From: Butyricicoccus pullicaecorum DSM 23266
Lineage (GTDB): Bacteria; Bacillota; Clostridia; Oscillospirales; Butyricicoccaceae
Assembly: GCF_900167005.1 (NCBI RefSeq)
Contig: NZ_FUXW01000004.1
Span: forward strand, 62,001 to 126,000
Reading direction: 5' to 3'
DNA length: 64,000 nt
In this document: positions 52,893-61,314 of the stretch, one piece after another
Layout of the letters: every line of letters starts with the position of its first letter
How positions within the stretch are numbered: the first letter of the stretch is position 1
Program-made: the position numbers and the translations under genes
Notes under the pieces: model-generated
Database searches by the model: none
Seen by the model: only the letters and a program-made list of their open reading frames with translations
What the model was told of the DNA's origin: nothing

Positions 52893-53432
52893 TTATTCTA
52901 CAGACACAGAAAGCATCTTTTCCAATAAAGCAATTGCCTTCTTATGTCTTCCTCTAAGAATCCCGATTGCAGGAACTTTCACATTTCTCAATTCTAATTC
53001 GCTCTGCAGAAATTGATAAAAAATACCTGCACGCTTTAAGGTCCCTTTATTCGAATATATCCGGCTGACCGCGCAGGATGGAGAATTTTCAACCCCTAAC
53101 ATACACAAAAATTCATATCCACCCGCCTGCATATCAGCAATTTGCTCTGCCGATTGTTTGGCTAATTGTGCACAGTGCTCTGTATATCCTTCTAAAGCCT
53201 CATATCGTAAAACACCACGTTTTTCTCGCTGCAACCCATGCACAAAACCACAAAACGTAGATTCTGAACATGGTAATGGTATGATATCAACCTCAAACCG
53301 CATGATACAGTCTAAAAACTCATATCCCCAGTGAGGACCAGGCTTTCTTTCAACCTGCAGCCCCGGAGCTAGCATGCACGCTGGCACCAAAACAGCGTAT
53401 CTTTTTCTCCGGCTTTTATCATTAGAGTTCAT
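52893..53432 (-). CDS. TudS/DUF523-like three-Cys protein
   Basis: A 179-residue protein. It keeps the three Cys positions of DUF523/TudS proteins: VPACML (Cys19, compare VSACLL), IPLPCSE (Cys55, compare VPVCPE) and ENSPSC (Cys120, compare SPSCG). These bind a [4Fe-4S] cluster in thiouracil desulfurases. Other parts of the family pattern are weaker. The gene begins inside the end of the PP-loop gene (11-bp overlap), so both are translated together. Removal or transfer of sulfur on a nucleobase is a guess. Confidence 0.65.
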   Translation of the reverse strand: MNSNDKSRRKRYAVLVPACMLAPGLQVERKPGPHWGYEFLDCIMRFEVDIIPLPCSESTFCGFVHGLQREKRGVLRYEALEGYTEHCAQLAKQSAEQIADMQAGGYEFLCMLGVENSPSCAVSRIYSNKGTLKRAGIFYQFLQSELELRNVKVPAIGILRGRHKKAIALLEKMLSVSVE

Positions 53433-54174
53433 CTTCTGTGATCATTGTTTCTTCATGCTTCATCGCCGCAATTCGTGCATCAATCAATTTTTCAAGTTTT
53501 GGCTCCATCTCAGCATCATAATAAGCCGCTAAGCTGCGCCGCTCCTCTTCATTCAAATTTTCACCCAGAGGGCACCCCAACCAACACTGCGGCTCAAAGG
53601 TTTTGGGAACGAATCCGCGATCTGCCAATTCTAATTTGCGCTCCCAATCATCTTTCAATTTGTATACCGGTAGCTCAATAGTAATATCATAATCTTTTGC
53701 CAGCTTTTCATAACGCTCTACCATTTCAGGCAATTCAACAAAGAAGCCTTGTATCTCTCTTGCACCTTCAGCAATAGCCGGAATATTGTGTGCCTTACAA
53801 TAGGCAATGGATTCGATATACATACCTGTATGGCAAGCCAAACAGGGCATCTGTGCCGGTCTAAGATTCGGATATTTTTGACTACTTTCTTGAAGCGTCT
53901 GATATAAGTAATTCTTTTGTAAACGATATAAATGTGCCGCTACACTCTGAATTCCCACAAATACAGCTTTTTCAGGACCATATCTCTGAATAATGCGTTC
54001 TGCTACCTCTTGCGCGCCTTTGGCATTAGACATACATTTATTATCATATGTGATCATATATACTCGTTTGCCTTGCTCAATCAACCGACATGCAGACAGA
54101 AAAGAATCTCGACCTCCCGACAACATCAACAATATACTATTTTCCACATGCGAATTCCTTTCTAATTCTGCCAT
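53422..54174 (-). CDS. PP-loop ATPase with Cys pairs
   Basis: A 250-residue N-type ATP pyrophosphatase. SGGRDS (19-24) is the PP-loop. CLAC at 111-114 and Cys197 with Cys201 (QCWLGC) could hold a metal or iron-sulfur centre. This layout recalls tRNA-thiolation enzymes (TtcA/NcsA) or QueC-type proteins, but neither family pattern fits fully. It adenylates a substrate for sulfur or nitrogen insertion. It is the first gene of the operon, behind GGGAGG, and overlaps the TudS-like gene. Confidence 0.75.
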   Translation of the reverse strand: MAELERNSHVENSILLMLSGGRDSFLSACRLIEQGKRVYMITYDNKCMSNAKGAQEVAERIIQRYGPEKAVFVGIQSVAAHLYRLQKNYLYQTLQESSQKYPNLRPAQMPCLACHTGMYIESIAYCKAHNIPAIAEGAREIQGFFVELPEMVERYEKLAKDYDITIELPVYKLKDDWERKLELADRGFVPKTFEPQCWLGCPLGENLNEEERRSLAAYYDAEMEPKLEKLIDARIAAMKHEETMITEDEL

Positions 54175-54256
54175 GTGATCCGCCTCCCTTTCATTTCACC
54201 TTATGGACTTATATGAGAAAAATACCTTTGTTAAAAAAAACTTTACAGATTACATT

Positions 54257-54283
54257 ATTATACCACATTTTATCATAGTGGTA
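54257..54283 (-). promoter_or_regulatory. Extended -10 promoter and operator-like repeat of the operon
   Basis: Minus strand TG, G, TATAAT (54257-54262) without a good -35. An inverted repeat TACCAC / GTGGTA (54261-54266 and 54278-54283, 11 bp apart) overlaps the -10 and could bind a regulator. It lies 83 bp before the start codon. Confidence 0.5.
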
Positions 54284-54396
54284 GAACTTTTTTCCAATTT
54301 TTTATAGAACTTTTGTTCGTTTTATTGTAACATGCATTTCCTCATTTGTCAAATTGTAACCTTTTCGTTTTATAATCAAGTCTTTATTGACAAATG

Positions 54397-54426
54397 AAAA
54401 GGATGATCTGCTAAGATCATCCTTTT
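54397..54426 (-). terminator. Terminator of the prophage lysis module
   Basis: Stem AAAAGGATGATCT / AGATCATCCTTTT with loop GCTA. It lies 11 bp beyond the amidase stop, and the arms themselves supply T-runs. Confidence 0.88.
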
Positions 54427-54437
54427 CACTATACTTA

Positions 54438-55133
54438 TTATTCCATTGCCTGCGCCAGCTTGGTGACCAGCGCCTCGCCGTACTGGTAGTCGAGCAGATA
54501 TCGGATCGTCTGCTCCTCCAGTCCTGCCTTGGTCTGGATGGTGTAGGTCGCGGCCTGTACATCGGGATCGGTCACCTGTTCCGGCTGCACCGCAACGCCC
54601 AGCGTCTTGAGGATACCGCGTGCATAAGCCTTTCCGAACACAGCCTGCTTGTCTGCGGTATCCACCTTCGCACGGTCGGCAGCGGTATCGATAAACGCGC
54701 ACTCACAGATGACCGCCGGGCATTTCGTCTGTCGGATGAAGCCGTAATAGTCTGCACCCGAGCTATTGGCTCGCGTCTTGCAGCCGCGCGAAGTCTGACC
54801 AATCGCCTTGACCTCAGCCTCGATATTCTGCGCGAGGATCTTGCCCGTGCCACCACCCAGCGTGTGATACACCTCGAAGCCGGTGCCGCCGCCCGCGTTG
54901 GTGTGGATGTCCACAGCCAGATCCGGATCGTAGGCATTGCACTCCTGAATCTCCTCGGTCAGCGGATCGTCCTCATCTTTGGTACGGCTCATGCGCACCT
55001 GTACGCCGTGGCGCACCAGTTCCGCCTGACAAGCAACCGCGATGCCCAGATTGATGTCGGCCTCATCCAGGCCGCCGCCCTGTGCGCCCGGATCGCTGCC
55101 GCCGTGACCAACTCCCAGAAAAACCTTTGCCAT
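54438..55133 (-). CDS. Prophage N-acetylmuramoyl-L-alanine amidase (endolysin)
   Basis: A 231-residue endolysin. The Amidase_3 domain (1-175) has the zinc ligands in LGVGHGGSDPG, the Glu in GGLDEADINL, and VDIHTNAGGGTGFEV, with the catalytic Glu in VICECAFIDT. A C-terminal helical tail (185-231) likely anchors it to the wall. It cuts the amide bond of peptidoglycan for phage release. It is the last gene of the lysis cassette. A short hairpin (CGTGTCC / GGACACG, 55157-55174) lies before it. Confidence 0.95.
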   Translation of the reverse strand: MAKVFLGVGHGGSDPGAQGGGLDEADINLGIAVACQAELVRHGVQVRMSRTKDEDDPLTEEIQECNAYDPDLAVDIHTNAGGGTGFEVYHTLGGGTGKILAQNIEAEVKAIGQTSRGCKTRANSSGADYYGFIRQTKCPAVICECAFIDTAADRAKVDTADKQAVFGKAYARGILKTLGVAVQPEQVTDPDVQAATYTIQTKAGLEEQTIRYLLDYQYGEALVTKLAQAME

Positions 55134-55177
55134 ATGTATATGCTCCTTTCACCGTGCGTGTCCAATTTGGACACGTT

Positions 55178-55612
55178 TTATTTTTGCTCATTCTTGCCTT
55201 GCAGCTGCTCAATGGCCTGCATGATGACGTCCGGCACCGGCAGGCCCATCAGTCCGGCATTCTCGATGATCGAGATCGTCTCATTGACGATGTACGCAAT
55301 CACGACCGCATCACGGACAAACGCCGTGCCCAGCACGATATCCAGCCGCGATGCTACGAGCACGATCACCAAGGTCATGCCCTTTTTCAATAAGCCCTGC
55401 CAGCACGCGACGCTGCTCAGGCTGCCGGATGCACTCTTGTCCGACGCCTGAAACACACCCGCGACGATCAGGCCGGACACATAGTCGATAGCCATAAAAA
55501 GCAGCAACGTAATGAGCGCGGCATCCATGCCACCAAACACCTGACCAATCGTGCCGCCGATCAGCGCCGCGCCGGTCATCACGGCGGCTTTGGTCTCTGT
55601 CAAATGAATCAT
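55178..55612 (-). CDS. Phage holin
   Basis: A 144-residue membrane protein with three helices (about residues 10-28, 33-53, 72-90) and a fourth hydrophobic stretch near 95-110. It matches the toxin-secretion/phage-lysis holin family (GMDAALITLLLFMAIDYVSG, KGMTLVIVLVA). It makes holes for endolysin release. The ATG follows AGGGAGG at 55612. It sits directly upstream of the amidase gene, the standard holin-endolysin order. Confidence 0.93.
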   Translation of the reverse strand: MIHLTETKAAVMTGAALIGGTIGQVFGGMDAALITLLLFMAIDYVSGLIVAGVFQASDKSASGSLSSVACWQGLLKKGMTLVIVLVASRLDIVLGTAFVRDAVVIAYIVNETISIIENAGLMGLPVPDVIMQAIEQLQGKNEQK

Positions 55613-55622
55613 ATGTACCTCC

Positions 55623-56051
55623 CTAAAGCGTATAGTGTGGGCGCTCTTCATGAAAGAACTTCCACCGGATGACATCATCCAGTACGATGGCGAGGGCGCT
55701 GAGCGCCACCCACAGCAATGCAAACTGCGGGCAGATCTGGCCCAGCAAATTACCCGGCATGTCTGAGTAGTCCCAGACACGCCACCCGAGCCAGATGTTG
55801 ACGATGCATCCGGTGACCAGTTCGGCGGCCGTGGCGATCAGTGCACCGGCAACCGCCTGCGGAAACAGTCGCCAGCTTGTCCAGATCTCATTGAGCAAAC
55901 CAATGAGGACAAACAGGATCGCTGCCAAGACAAACATTGTCCAGTGGCTACGGCCTCGCCAGAACACCTCAAACGTCACATAGCAGCTGCCGCCAAACCA
56001 CGCGAGGTATGTATACTTAGCTGCCAACGCTCGCATAGTCGATCTTGACAT
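55623..56051 (-). CDS. Small phage membrane protein of the ABC_trans_CmpB type
   Basis: A 142-residue protein with four helices (about 20-38, 40-60, 65-90, 105-125), like the putative ABC-transporter-type PF06541 (CmpB) proteins. The start is the ATG at 56051 behind GAGGAGG, overlapping the upstream gene. In the prophage it lies between the tail-fibre chaperone and the holin. It may assist lysis or be a cargo gene. Function unknown. Confidence 0.65.
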   Translation of the reverse strand: MSRSTMRALAAKYTYLAWFGGSCYVTFEVFWRGRSHWTMFVLAAILFVLIGLLNEIWTSWRLFPQAVAGALIATAAELVTGCIVNIWLGWRVWDYSDMPGNLLGQICPQFALLWVALSALAIVLDDVIRWKFFHEERPHYTL

Positions 56052-56571
56052 TGGCGACCTCCTCTGCTGTCTGTGCCTGATAGATAGCCTCTTTGACGCT
56101 CTCCTGATAGCGCAGATACGGGTATACATAGTCCGCGATGGCGAGCGATAGGGAAACGTATTCCTGCTGCTCAAACGTCCGGCAGGACTCCTTCTGGGCG
56201 TGCCACTCAAGTACCGCAGGCTGTCCGGCTTGTACCGCTACCTGATACTGCATCAGGTTGAGTGCCATTTCCTGCTGGTCCTCCTCGGTCACGCCGTACA
56301 GTTTACCGTCCGTCCATAGCAGCGGGTGCGCGGCAAGCCATTCGGCAAGAGCAGCTTTGTTTTCGGTCTGCCGGGCCTGCTGGACGACCGCGAGGTCTAC
56401 TGGTTCCGGTTCAGGCGCAGGTGCGTGGCTCCAGTTCTCGCCGTCGTACAGGTCACCGATGCCGTAGCCGTCAGGGAGCAGGACAGGATAGCCAAAATCA
56501 ATGGCGGTTGCCTCGTCATCAAATACGGCGGCATTTATGCACACGCTGTCAACAATCTTTGCATAAATCAT
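56017..56571 (-). CDS. Phage tail-fibre-associated protein (DUF4376 type)
   Basis: A 184-residue protein. The N-terminal part (VDSVCINAAVFDDE, DLYDGENWSHAPAPEPEP) is typical of tail-fibre assembly proteins, and the C-terminal helical region (AIADYVYPYLRYQESV) fits DUF4376. It probably chaperones or caps the tail fibre encoded just upstream. It is the second member in this part of the tail module. Confidence 0.7.
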   Translation of the reverse strand: MIYAKIVDSVCINAAVFDDEATAIDFGYPVLLPDGYGIGDLYDGENWSHAPAPEPEPVDLAVVQQARQTENKAALAEWLAAHPLLWTDGKLYGVTEEDQQEMALNLMQYQVAVQAGQPAVLEWHAQKESCRTFEQQEYVSLSLAIADYVYPYLRYQESVKEAIYQAQTAEEVANVKIDYASVGS

Positions 56572-56580
56572 GTTATCACC

Positions 56581-57552
56581 TCACACATAAATGATAATAA
56601 TACCTTGAGAACCTTTTCCGCCAGTCAGCAACCAAGTGCTTGAGATTGATGCGCCGCCGCCATTACCGTATCCAGTAGCGTCACCGCCGTACATATCAAC
56701 AAACGCAGCTCCCCCAGTACCAAGGTCAGTCTCTTTTGCAGTCGTTTGAGCTGTGCCCGGGCGTGCACAAGCTCCACATGCACACACAGTCATACTAGGA
56801 TCAAATACGTTGCTTCTCTCCGCGATAGACGATACAATTGGGATACACAACCCCATTAGATCGGTTTCTAATATTGGCAATATTCCATCCGCTCCCGACC
56901 TAGCTCTAGTATATGTGTATGCATAGTTGAGGTCTGCGTCGGAATTATCATCCAATGCCACTGATGGCTGTGCCCCGCACAGCTGATAAAATGGGCGTGA
57001 ATCATATGAAAGGCTTGCGATCACAGTAGGATCTGAGCCGCCTCCCTTGGCTGTAACGCCAGCAAATACAGTATCACCTCCGGGAGATATACCCGCCGAT
57101 GTTGGAATTCCACCTGCCCCAATTATAGCCTCAATCTGTTGATGCGGTTGTACATCAATGATTACATTTTTGATATATCCAGATGGCCCTCCGGGAACAG
57201 TTCCACCGTGGCTGCCAACTTGTAATGCAGCGCCCGACGCACCTCCACCTAGCAAAAATGCACCTATACGATATACGCCATCAGGCACTTCGAATGTCTG
57301 ACTTGATGTGATACGGGCAATTTCGCGCCACTTATTTTTTACGAGCGCACTAAATGCGTCCTTAGGCTCTGCTGATGTTGTAATGCCGAGCAAATTACAC
57401 ACATCATCTGGAAGCACGTTGGATTTGTTATATGCGCTGCCCTGCACACTCGCTTCGTCCGCGTACTCAAATACGCCCTCGATTTTCTGCCCGTCATCCA
57501 AACGGATACGGACGCGATTTTCCTTGCCCGGCGTGGGCACTCTATCCTGCAT
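56581..57552 (-). CDS. Glycine-rich phage tail-fibre protein
   Basis: A 323-residue protein. The N-terminal domain (1-80) resembles base-plate or fibre attachment modules (ENRVRIRLDDGQKIEGVF). The remainder is a Gly-rich beta domain (LLGGGASGAA, GPSGYIKNVIIDVQP, GSQGIIIIYV) like the adhesin-type tips that bind host surfaces. It shares this fold with the C-terminal part of the gene at 58656. The start overlaps the preceding gene by 11 bp behind GGAGGG. Confidence 0.8.
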   Translation of the reverse strand: MQDRVPTPGKENRVRIRLDDGQKIEGVFEYADEASVQGSAYNKSNVLPDDVCNLLGITTSAEPKDAFSALVKNKWREIARITSSQTFEVPDGVYRIGAFLLGGGASGAALQVGSHGGTVPGGPSGYIKNVIIDVQPHQQIEAIIGAGGIPTSAGISPGGDTVFAGVTAKGGGSDPTVIASLSYDSRPFYQLCGAQPSVALDDNSDADLNYAYTYTRARSGADGILPILETDLMGLCIPIVSSIAERSNVFDPSMTVCACGACARPGTAQTTAKETDLGTGGAAFVDMYGGDATGYGNGGGASISSTWLLTGGKGSQGIIIIYV

Positions 57553-58675
57553 TGTAAATCCCTCCTGCAATCATAAACGGTGTGCCAGCTTGTTTTAGCT
57601 CAAACGCCGCGACCATTGCTTTCAAATAGTCGTGCATCTGTTGCAAGTCCCATTCCTGCGCGTTGACCTGTTCGGCGTTGATGGTTTCGTACCCGTCCGG
57701 GCGATATACCGCCATCAGTTCGCGCCATTCTGGGACAGCAAACCATGCGTCTTGTAGCGCGTTGATATTTGACCGGATTCGTTCAAGCTGTATTGTGGTT
57801 GGGTATTCTCCGGAAGACCATTTTCTGAAATCAATCGGGGCAATATAACCATACTCACGCAATTTATCATTCAAAATTTTACAGTTTCTTTCGATTCTGG
57901 TTAAATCATCGTGGTTTAGATAATCGCTCACTGACCAATTCAGTTTTGAAGAAAATTCCGATGGTTCAACCGGTTCATCTCCGGGGGATGGTTCTGGTAT
58001 TAGTCCGGTTTCTGGCTCTTCTGATTCTATATATGGTTTATACGATTCTGTTGGTGGGGTGAAATCCTCTGTCCAACGTGCAACATCAGAAATTCGGAAT
58101 TCATCAATGTAACCGATAAAGCATGTATCAGGTTCTCCCTCTCTGTATTTTCCAATAGCACTTCTATGCGAGCTATCGTTATATATAGTGCCAGACATTG
58201 ACGTTTTTAAGAAAAGAGAACCGTTTTTATACGAGTACAAGGTATTTCCGTTTCTAATAATCGCTCTGTGAACCCAAGTACCGACATCAACGTCAAGCAC
58301 TTTTATTCCGGAAAAAATATCCCATTGTTGCGTTAAAACAGAAGAACAGTAACCAAGTTCGCCGCTATATCCCAGCATCATACCGCCGTACTCTTGTCCT
58401 ATTCCGTATAGGCTTGAATATCTGGGTCCGTTTGTTTGCTGCGTCGCATACTCCCACCAGTCTATCGTAAAATCTGCACTTGCGATTTTAGACCAAACAG
58501 AATCGTGGAAAATGCAAGATGCACCATCAAAATAGAAACTTGTTCCACCGAACCTACTTTGCACGGTTGATACCTGTGACCCGTTGTTGGTGATTTGCAC
58601 GTTATAGTAACTGCTGTCTGAAAAGGAGTCGCCATGCAGGAGCAACAGGGTATTTTTATCCCATTCTATTGCCAT
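57542..58675 (-). CDS. LamG-domain phage receptor-binding protein
   Basis: A 377-residue protein. Residues 5-215 form a LamG/concanavalin-like lectin domain (TLLLLHGDSFSD, FTIDWWEYA, DEFRISDVARW). A Pro/Glu-rich linker follows (about 216-240), then a C-terminal helical domain (LNWSVSDYLNHDDLTRIERN onward) of the type seen in base-plate proteins. The lectin domain is likely to bind a surface sugar. It lies between two glycine-rich fibre genes. Confidence 0.82.
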   Translation of the reverse strand: MAIEWDKNTLLLLHGDSFSDSSYYNVQITNNGSQVSTVQSRFGGTSFYFDGASCIFHDSVWSKIASADFTIDWWEYATQQTNGPRYSSLYGIGQEYGGMMLGYSGELGYCSSVLTQQWDIFSGIKVLDVDVGTWVHRAIIRNGNTLYSYKNGSLFLKTSMSGTIYNDSSHRSAIGKYREGEPDTCFIGYIDEFRISDVARWTEDFTPPTESYKPYIESEEPETGLIPEPSPGDEPVEPSEFSSKLNWSVSDYLNHDDLTRIERNCKILNDKLREYGYIAPIDFRKWSSGEYPTTIQLERIRSNINALQDAWFAVPEWRELMAVYRPDGYETINAEQVNAQEWDLQQMHDYLKAMVAAFELKQAGTPFMIAGGIYNAG

Positions 58676-60920
58676 AAGTCACCTCCGGATCATTATACTG
58701 GATGATAATGACGCCATCCGCGCCATCGCTTCCATCAGAACCGTCCGATGGTTTAACGATCCAGATGCGATTGATAAAACTGCCGTCAGAAATTAGGCTT
58801 CTAAATTGACCATTATTTCCGGAATCTCCACCATTGCCACCGTTTCCAGTGTTTGGTTCCGGAGACTTTACGGTCTTTGCATCGGAAACTGCCGTGCGTC
58901 CATCGGTTCCGGTTGCTCCATAATAAGCACCGGTCTCTACGTCGCTGATACCAACCGAGTATCTTTTACCGTTTGCGCTTGAATATGCACCAAATATTGT
59001 TTCTGTGCCAGACGTTCCGGGGGTTGCCGCCGTCATGTCGTCATCTCCAAAAATATCAACAGCAACACCACCTTTTCCACCTTTGCCTCCCTTGCCGCAG
59101 GAATATGCAAATAACTGACCCGAATTGATTGAAATTGTGATAACAAACACTTTTCCACCAAGACCGGCAGAACCAGCGACGGGATTGTCAGGAGTGACGT
59201 TTGAATACCGTCCTCCGCCCTCGCCGCCATCTGCACCATCACCACCGCCGACCAGCTTTGCATAGATCTCGGTCACACCGTCCGGGGCTGTCCATGTACC
59301 CGCGCCGGTCAGGATGACCGTATGGTCGTAGCTCTTATCTGTATCGGTCTGAATGAGGTAGCTGGGCAGGTTGCGCATCACGCCATCTACCAGCTTGAGC
59401 TGGTGCTTGTACCTACGCGCCGAAATGGTGGTGCCGAACGCGGTCGCCACGGTATCGATGTCGCCGGTCTCGCTGGCCGGATTGCCACGGCTGCGCACGG
59501 TAAACTTGCGTCCGCCGTATTGACTCATGACGTTGGCCACTACACGCCGCGCGTCGTCCGTCGTATGCACAAAGGGGTTGTCAACGGTCAAGGACTTATC
59601 CGAGGCCGTATTGGTGCCCGGGAAGGTGACCTCTTGATTGTCATCCAGCTTAAAGGTGATGTCCGCGATCTCCTCATTGGCTTGCATCTTGGGCCATGAC
59701 GGCATATTGCTGCCGGTGATGTTTGCGCCGGTGTCGTAGCGGCGCTTGGAGACGCGCAGGAAGCCGGTCGCAAAGTCCTGATGCGGCCATGCTGCTGTCG
59801 CCATGCACGCAAAGCGCAGCACCTCGCCGCAGGTCAGATCGGTCACATCCTCGACAGCCGCGGTCAGTGCCAAGTCTTTGACCTCGTCATCTACGATGTA
59901 ACGCCCGGCCAGATTGACGCCCAGACACGCGACGATGGACGCGATCCAGCCGCCGAGCGTGGTCGGCAGGGTGTCCGGCGGGCTGTAATTACGATCAACC
60001 AGCATACCAATGATGTCAACCAACGACCAGCGCACGGTCAGGTCTTTGATCTCCCAGCCGCCCGACTGCTGATAGTACCAACCGCCCGGCACCCACTCGA
60101 TCGAGCCGTCGGGCAGGTAGATGCCCCAATCGATCGGGATGGCTTGCCTCTCCTCAATGGACAAAAACAGCGAGTTGGGCGCGTAGGGGTCGAACCGGTG
60201 CCCCTTGTTGTATGCCTCCAAGTCGCATGTCGAGTACGGCAAGCTGAGACCGGTAAAGGTGGACTCGGTCAGCACATCCACAGAATAGATGTCCCGTCCG
60301 CTCCACTGCTCGAACAGACCGAAAAACAGGTCGGTCAGGCGCGGGTAGGTGTATGACCGCGACCATTTGAGCATGGTAATGCGGATGCGTGTCGGGTCGT
60401 ACACGGTAAACTGCTCAATCAGCACATGATAGTCGGCGTTGCCCTCAACAATACGCGAAAACGCCAGCGTCGCGGCAGAATACACATCCACTCGGAAGGA
60501 CTCGGGCACACCGTCATAGCTGTTTTGGCTGAACCAGAGCGTGAACGCCTGCAAAATGGACATGCCGGTGAAGGTCAGCTCGATATAAGGCTGCGGGCTG
60601 GCAAAAGTACCATCCGCACCGGACAACACACCGCCCCACCAGCCCAGCTGCTCAGCTGCAACCTCGTCCGGATCGTCGGGCGGCAGTGCCCAAGAGCCGT
60701 CAAGCTGGATGCGGTCCTGCTCCAAGGTACCCAGCTTAAAGTCGGTCTGATCGGTGATCTCGTCGTAGACCTGACCTATCTGGCTGTATGGACTCTGCGC
60801 CGAGCTGGCCGCGCCAGATACCACCGCATCCGGGTCGCGCAAATCAAAGGTCGCACGGACGGTGATGCGGCGGCGCCGCGCAGTAATCGCCTGATCGTAT
60901 GCGCTCGATCTGTCAATCAT
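58656..60920 (-). CDS. Phage tail base-plate / fibre protein
   Basis: A 754-residue structural protein. The first 540 residues hold beta-rich base-plate domains (ITVRATFDLRDPD, then repeated strands), and the last 200 form a Gly-rich beta domain (KGGKGGKGGV, NGGNGGDSGN, DGSDGADGVIIIQY). The start at 60920 overlaps the tail component by 8 bp. The Gly-rich end is shared in style with the gene at 56581, so both may present receptor-binding tips. Confidence 0.78.
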   Translation of the reverse strand: MIDRSSAYDQAITARRRRITVRATFDLRDPDAVVSGAASSAQSPYSQIGQVYDEITDQTDFKLGTLEQDRIQLDGSWALPPDDPDEVAAEQLGWWGGVLSGADGTFASPQPYIELTFTGMSILQAFTLWFSQNSYDGVPESFRVDVYSAATLAFSRIVEGNADYHVLIEQFTVYDPTRIRITMLKWSRSYTYPRLTDLFFGLFEQWSGRDIYSVDVLTESTFTGLSLPYSTCDLEAYNKGHRFDPYAPNSLFLSIEERQAIPIDWGIYLPDGSIEWVPGGWYYQQSGGWEIKDLTVRWSLVDIIGMLVDRNYSPPDTLPTTLGGWIASIVACLGVNLAGRYIVDDEVKDLALTAAVEDVTDLTCGEVLRFACMATAAWPHQDFATGFLRVSKRRYDTGANITGSNMPSWPKMQANEEIADITFKLDDNQEVTFPGTNTASDKSLTVDNPFVHTTDDARRVVANVMSQYGGRKFTVRSRGNPASETGDIDTVATAFGTTISARRYKHQLKLVDGVMRNLPSYLIQTDTDKSYDHTVILTGAGTWTAPDGVTEIYAKLVGGGDGADGGEGGGRYSNVTPDNPVAGSAGLGGKVFVITISINSGQLFAYSCGKGGKGGKGGVAVDIFGDDDMTAATPGTSGTETIFGAYSSANGKRYSVGISDVETGAYYGATGTDGRTAVSDAKTVKSPEPNTGNGGNGGDSGNNGQFRSLISDGSFINRIWIVKPSDGSDGSDGADGVIIIQYNDPEVTYGNRMG

Positions 60921-61299
60921 GGGCGTACACCTCGCGCAGCGTGAACGCCAGATTGTGCCAGACCGGCGCGCCAGCCTTGGCAAAGGCCACGCTCGGGCGC
61001 GTGGGCAGGCTGTCGCAGAACATGACCGCCGACCACATGGTGGTCTCACCCTCGGGTACAAACGCGACAGACAGCTCCTGTTTTCGCCGCAGAAGCGGCA
61101 ACAGGGCGCGCAGCGTATCGTCAGGCAGCTTATCGCAGCTGTAGTTCACGCGCCAGACCATGCCCTGAATCTCGAACACGCTCGATCCGTCGGCCATGGT
61201 TTCCACGATACCCAGCTCGTCCTCGTAGCCTCTGTATCGGTCATTGCTCACAAACGGCAGCTGGATGCCGTTGATGATGAGCTGCGGGGATTTCTCCAC
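60913..61299 (-). CDS. Phage tail component, 128 aa
   Basis: A beta-rich protein (SPQLIINGIQLPF, FEIQGMVWRVNYSC, MWSAVMFCDSL) with the size and place of a distal tail or tail-tube adaptor between the tape-measure and base-plate genes. The family is not certain. Its stop overlaps the next start. Confidence 0.6.
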   Translation of the reverse strand: MEKSPQLIINGIQLPFVSNDRYRGYEDELGIVETMADGSSVFEIQGMVWRVNYSCDKLPDDTLRALLPLLRRKQELSVAFVPEGETTMWSAVMFCDSLPTRPSVAFAKAGAPVWHNLAFTLREVYAHD

Positions 61300-61314
61300 A
61301 GGCTCCCTCCTCTC

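Noticed and set aside
53422-54174. Qat or 7-deazaguanine system from the QueC-like PP-loop protein
   Set aside because: None of the partner genes (QatA, QatB, QatD, dpd genes or queD/queE) is nearby and the Cys pattern differs from QueC.
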